Assembly: GCF_020085105.1 (NCBI RefSeq)
Contig: NC_058048.1
Span: forward strand, 5,262,362-5,326,361
Source of the DNA: Siniperca chuatsi
Lineage: Eukaryota; Chordata; Actinopteri; Centrarchiformes; Sinipercidae
Length of the DNA: 64,000 nt
Direction of reading: 5' to 3'
Shown here: piece after piece, positions 59,831-64,000 of the stretch
Layout of the letters: the number at the start of each line of letters is the position of its first letter
Numbering within the stretch: position 1 is the stretch's first letter
Translations under genes and position numbers: made by a program
The notes under the pieces: generated by a model
The model's database searches: none
Told to the model about the DNA's origin: nothing
What the model saw: only the letters and a program-made list of their open reading frames with translations

Positions 59831-62800
59831 GACATCATCATTGACATCAGGTGAGCTATAGTGCAGCTGGTGATTGACTCTTTGCAAAAAGATAGGAAGC
59901 CGCTTCTGTGTATCTAATGCTTCTCTCAGCATCACTCAGTGGAATGGCACAGATTGATAGGCATTTCAAATAATAATGTCATCTAATTGACCAAATGATT
60001 AGCTCAATGAATAAAGAATTATGCCAGTCAGCTGCAGAGGCTAAAGCATCAATCACTGAAGCCTGCAGATTCAGTCCTCTCTGAGGTCACTGCTGTTTTA
60101 TGGCCTCTCATGTGAGTCACCAACAGATGGTGGTAATGATTAATGCAAATTAGCTGCTCCTCTCCAGGTTTTCATATTGTAGAAAACTCCGGAAACTGGA
60201 GGGAATTTACTTGTAGCAGAACATGAAGTTGTGTATGAAACATGAACAAAAACAATCTTTTCTCCTCAGGTGCAACATGTAGTGTTTTGGGGGTGTGAAT
60301 TGTTTTTGAGAGTTTGATAAAGTATGTTACAGGATGGAAAATGAAAGGTAACAGAGCTGTCACAGTCAGAGCTTTGGAAGGCACTGCTTGAGGGGCTAGG
60401 ACAAGCAAAATCATTGATATTTAATCTTAATATCTCTTTCATAGCATTTTTTACGAACCAGATGTTTTTATTGCCACTTTAATTTTGTGGTTTTATTTGG
60501 CACTCTCTATTCATTTGCTTTTTTTCTTCATATCTAGCTGTAAATAAGGTATTATACTGTATACAGCATTGTACTGCCCGTCACAAGACATGGCTGAGGG
60601 GAAAACAAGTGTCTAACCAGTATCTAGGGAAGGCTGGAGAAGGTCCAAGTAGTCAAGCCTAGTTTTAATACGAAACAGCTTGGCAGCTAGTTGTCATGGG
60701 CAGAAAGGGAGGGCAGAGGCGTCAGTGTGGCCCTCACAGACATCAACAGTCTCTTATCTGCTCACATTTCAGTATATATATAGCGCCTGCAAGACCAAGC
60801 CAAACCCAGCACAGCTCAGAGACCTCCTGATAGCCCCCATGTTGATTTCTAACATTATTCCTTATGAGAACAACACCACGTCTACGTCGTGGCCTTTAGC
60901 AGCCAGTTGGTGGTGACAAAAACAGAGCTGAAAGGAGAGCAAATATTTGACTTCCATTAACCAAGTGGTTAGAAACATGACTCCAAATGATTGGTAATGT
61001 TGCTCCGTGTCTGCTAAATTTGTAAATAGGTAACTCTTTACAACTTGTGCTGCCCCAAAGTAGCAAAAACATCTATTAATGCAGGTGTAAACTCAAGAGG
61101 CGCTTCCACCGGTGCACCCATATAATTTTCCACATCTAATTTTCAACACTAGCAGGCTGAGACATAACATAGGAGAGCACAATAAAGAAAAGATCGGATT
61201 ATTAGTGTGACATGCTTTGGCGTGATTCTGGGCTGCTTATTTGGACATCCATGGTGAGAAGTGTGGACGCAGGCTGAAGGAATGTCGTTAAACAAAATGG
61301 AAATCTAATCTAATTATCAGGATAGCAATAATATGCCTCGTCATTGCTTTTTTTTGCCTTTTGGTTGCTTGTAGAAGTGCCGTCCACTGTCAGCCAAGTA
61401 ATCAGTTAGACATTTGTATTGATCAGCAAACCTTATTGACTCACCACAGATAAACTGTATTATGGTCAGTTTGTGCTGTAGTGTTGTGAAATATTAAGCT
61501 GTTTGTTGCACCTTTATTATGTGTCTTCTGTGCCTGTTTCTATCCTCATGGAAATAGGTGTATCTGACCCAGCACTGAACTTGACTTAGAATCCCAGTAC
61601 TCGTCCCCAAAACTGCACTGACTCAGCTGAGATTGAGCTAACCATTTACTATAGTACGGCACTTCTCCACACACTCACGCAGATGCACCGACGCTCACTC
61701 CAGATCGCCAGAGAGCATCCGTGCTGATGTCACCTCGGGGCACGGCAGCTGTGGCGTCCTGCGTCATCACACACACTCTCCTACTGCACTTAAGATTGGC
61801 TCCGCTCTCTAATAGGCCAGGGGGAGGCCTGGGAGGACAATATGTACTGTAAGAGATCTGACTCACTGACTCATTAGAATGATGGATTTTCAACAGAAGC
61901 ACATTTCAGCAAGCTAATAGACAATGTATCTGTGGCTCTTAGAAACGGCCATATAAATTCATATACAAAAATGATCTAAATTTAAGGCTTTAAAAAGTTC
62001 TTACAAATATTTTCTCCATATTGGCCATGTTTATTTTCAAGGTTTTGTCATTGTAGATAGTAAAATGCAGTTTACGCATTTACGCATCCACATTACACAT
62101 ATAGACATCAAGTCTTCAGACCTCTTATTTCTCTCTTTTTTTGACAGTAATTATCTGTAGTTTCAGAGCCTTCAAATCAAAGGTAATTTGCTCGCTGCTT
62201 GTGTTTTGTTAGTTGTTTTCCTGTTTATTGTTTTTGTCTTTAAACTGCTCTTGAATCTAGTTCCTGGTAGTGAAGTGAGGTTCCTAAAAAGCTGGCTTTA
62301 GTTGGTTTTCTGAAACCTGCCCAGTAAGTGAAACCTCATCTCTCCAGCTCAGCCAAGAATTGCCAGCAGTCAGCTTCTAAAATCTTCTCACTGGGCTCAT
62401 GCAGTCACTTCTGCCACTCTGTTGACAGCTTTCTTAATACAGATTTAGTAGAAGCTTGGCAGACCAACCGGCTCTTTCATAGTAGTAGAATGTTGTATTT
62501 TCATTGTTACTTTCTATTTTCCTCTGGCTTCTCATATTTGATTCTATCTTATCCTGTTCTATAATTTTCCAGCTGCACAGAAGCTCGTTTGGCAGAGCTT
62601 TTTCATTTCCTTGGTGGTTTTCTAAAGGAAGTGAAGGAATACAGAGCATTAAGTGCAGCCAGCAGTCTGTAGCTCTGATAGTAAGTGTAAATTGGCTCTG
62701 GAATATGCCCTGCTGCTACTTTAAAGTCCTTTATGCGTCGGTAGCAAGCAAACAAATGCAGCTTGTTGCCACGGTAGCTATGGTAACTACTGGTTAGCAC

Positions 62801-63108
62801 AACCTCAGGGGAGGCTGAAAATGCAGAGTAGCCAGAGTGCACTTGTGTGTGTGTTTGTGGCACATGCTCGTGCCTGTGCGTGTGTTGTTGTTTCCGTGGA
62901 GACACCTCCTCTCAGAAATGAAATCCATAGTTTGCTATCATCTCATCAATCCTGTGTGTCCATGTTGTGTGGTGTTACTCCCACGGGTGTGACGTGCTGT
63001 TTGCACTTCACTCTTAGCAGCTCGCCCACCAGGCTAGCCCGAGCTTGTTTCACTCAGCTGCACTGGCACAGCTGTGGGAATACAGAGAGGTGCATGCATG
63101 AGACAGTT
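59831..63108. other. Intergenic or intronic DNA, no gene recognised
   Basis: There are short frames only. 60830-60940 shows weak resemblance to the dispersed repeat of 46440 (TTTAGCAGCCAG, ACAAAAACAGAGCTGAAAGG). 61670-61810 is a GC-richer patch with CACACACTC and GGCACGGC motifs. If the promoter at 55000 is real, this is probably intron of that gene. Confidence 0.4.
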
Positions 63109-63133
63109 AGGCTTAGGTTTAGGTTTAGGTTTA
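63109..63133 (+). repeat. Short TTAGGT tandem run
   Basis: GCTTAGG is followed by three TTAGGT-type units. This resembles but does not equal the telomere unit TTAGGG. Confidence 0.8.
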
Positions 63134-64000
63134 ATCAAGGGTTCAATGGACTTACATGCTAAACTTATTTGAGGGTTGTAAAGTTCCAAAATATCATAGA
63201 ACCCCAAATAAACACAAGAAAACCACAGACTGATAAGAATTTGTCTTTGCTGTTCATGACTGGGTATTGTGGAACTGTTTGAGAACCACTGCTTTAGTGA
63301 AGAGCCATGTTTATACAGTGGGTCTTACTGACAGTTTTGTCAGAGAAAACACAACTCATGGTACTACAGATCGTCCAGGATTCTCACTGTAATTCCACTC
63401 ACATGTTTTTTATCATTCTGTGTACACAGTGTGAGAAGTCACATAATGAAGGTGTGAGCTAGTGTGATGATAAGGATGCGGTGGTCTTACCAGCCGCAGC
63501 CTTGTAAATCGCTAGAATTAGCAGTGATGAATACATTTCGCCTCAATCAAAGTCGGGTACAAGCTTTGACAGTGCTGCTTGGCTAGTGTTCCCTCAGGCA
63601 GCAAACTACTAGCTCAAATGATCTGGATAGGAATTTTAGTCCACTCTTATGTACTCCACTCAGATTATTAGATTAGTTTAAGGCAATTTGGACGCACATT
63701 AAAAAAACACCAGAGCCCGATTTTTGTGGCCACTGCTGATGTTGATAATTTTAAAAATCTGATAACAATATATTGGCCTATACTCATTTTTTTAACATAT
63801 TCAAACGTACCATATAAACCCACTTGCAACTTCTGAGTCAAATAAAAACAAACTACATCATAATTTTTTGCTGTGTGATGTTCCTTCCAATGGAGCTGCT
63901 TGTTACATAAATGACACTTTTAATTGTAAGCCAATCAGATTTGTCGATATTGAGTTATTGAAGTACATGTGTGATGTGCCTGCTGATCCCAGAAGAAGTT
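63134..64000. other. Non-coding end of the window with repeat traces
   Basis: GAGAACCACTG near 63282 resembles a hAT element tip, but no partner tip was found. 63660-63960 contains TATTGGCCTATACTC and TTGTCGATATTGAG, resembling the repeat inserted at 58960-59310. No gene. Confidence 0.4.

Noticed and set aside
63109..63133. Interstitial telomere repeat
   Set aside because: The unit is TTAGGT, not TTAGGG, and only three to four units long.

Overview
This is nuclear DNA from a bony fish, most likely a teleost. It has split genes with GT-AG introns, low gene density, CA microsatellites, and many teleost-type repeats: Rex3/RTE, I/Nimb and L2-like LINEs, tRNA-derived SINEs, hAT and TTAA-site MITEs, and an endogenous retrovirus. 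The only clearly intact gene is tbcel (tubulin folding cofactor E-like). Most other open frames are remnants of mobile elements or chance frames.

Layout. 1-4566: minus-strand endogenous retrovirus (gag, protease and RT relics; one LTR at 4110-4566 with a primer-binding site beside it), cut by the window edge. 4567-6986: little beyond a SINE tail and a short inverted repeat. 6987-27966: plus-strand alpha-2-macroglobulin-like (A2M/A2ML1) pseudogene. About 20 exon relics run from signal peptide to receptor-binding domain and polyA signal, but with in-frame stops, frameshifts, lost splice sites and no thioester-domain exons. Its introns carry a nested TTAA element, an L2 3' end, two SINEs and a 5 kb I-clade LINE that looks chimeric. 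28140-31000: repeats and a decayed THAP-like/DDE (Harbinger-type) transposon.

31000-36590 is mostly non-coding, with one decayed exon-like block and a textbook 808 bp hAT MITE (8 bp target duplication). 36590-48850: tbcel, with a CRE/ETS promoter, two non-coding leader exons and eight coding exons that join to 429 codons with no break. Two MITEs of one family lie in opposite orientation around coding exons 3-4. 48975-49950: 5'-truncated Rex3/RTE copy. 50000-54900: AT-rich DNA with a MITE nested inside a MITE and a perfect 27 bp hairpin. 54980-57970: CpG-rich promoter (CCAAT, CRE) and leader exons of an unidentified plus-strand gene whose coding part lies beyond the window. 58575-59830: decayed minus-strand L2/CR1-like RT relic. 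The rest shows no gene.

I found no convincing undescribed multi-gene system. The observations most worth following are the chimeric I-LINE, the thioester-less A2M-like pseudogene, the inverted MITE pair around tbcel exons 3-4, and the perfect hairpin. Family assignments come from recalled conserved motifs, not from a database search.
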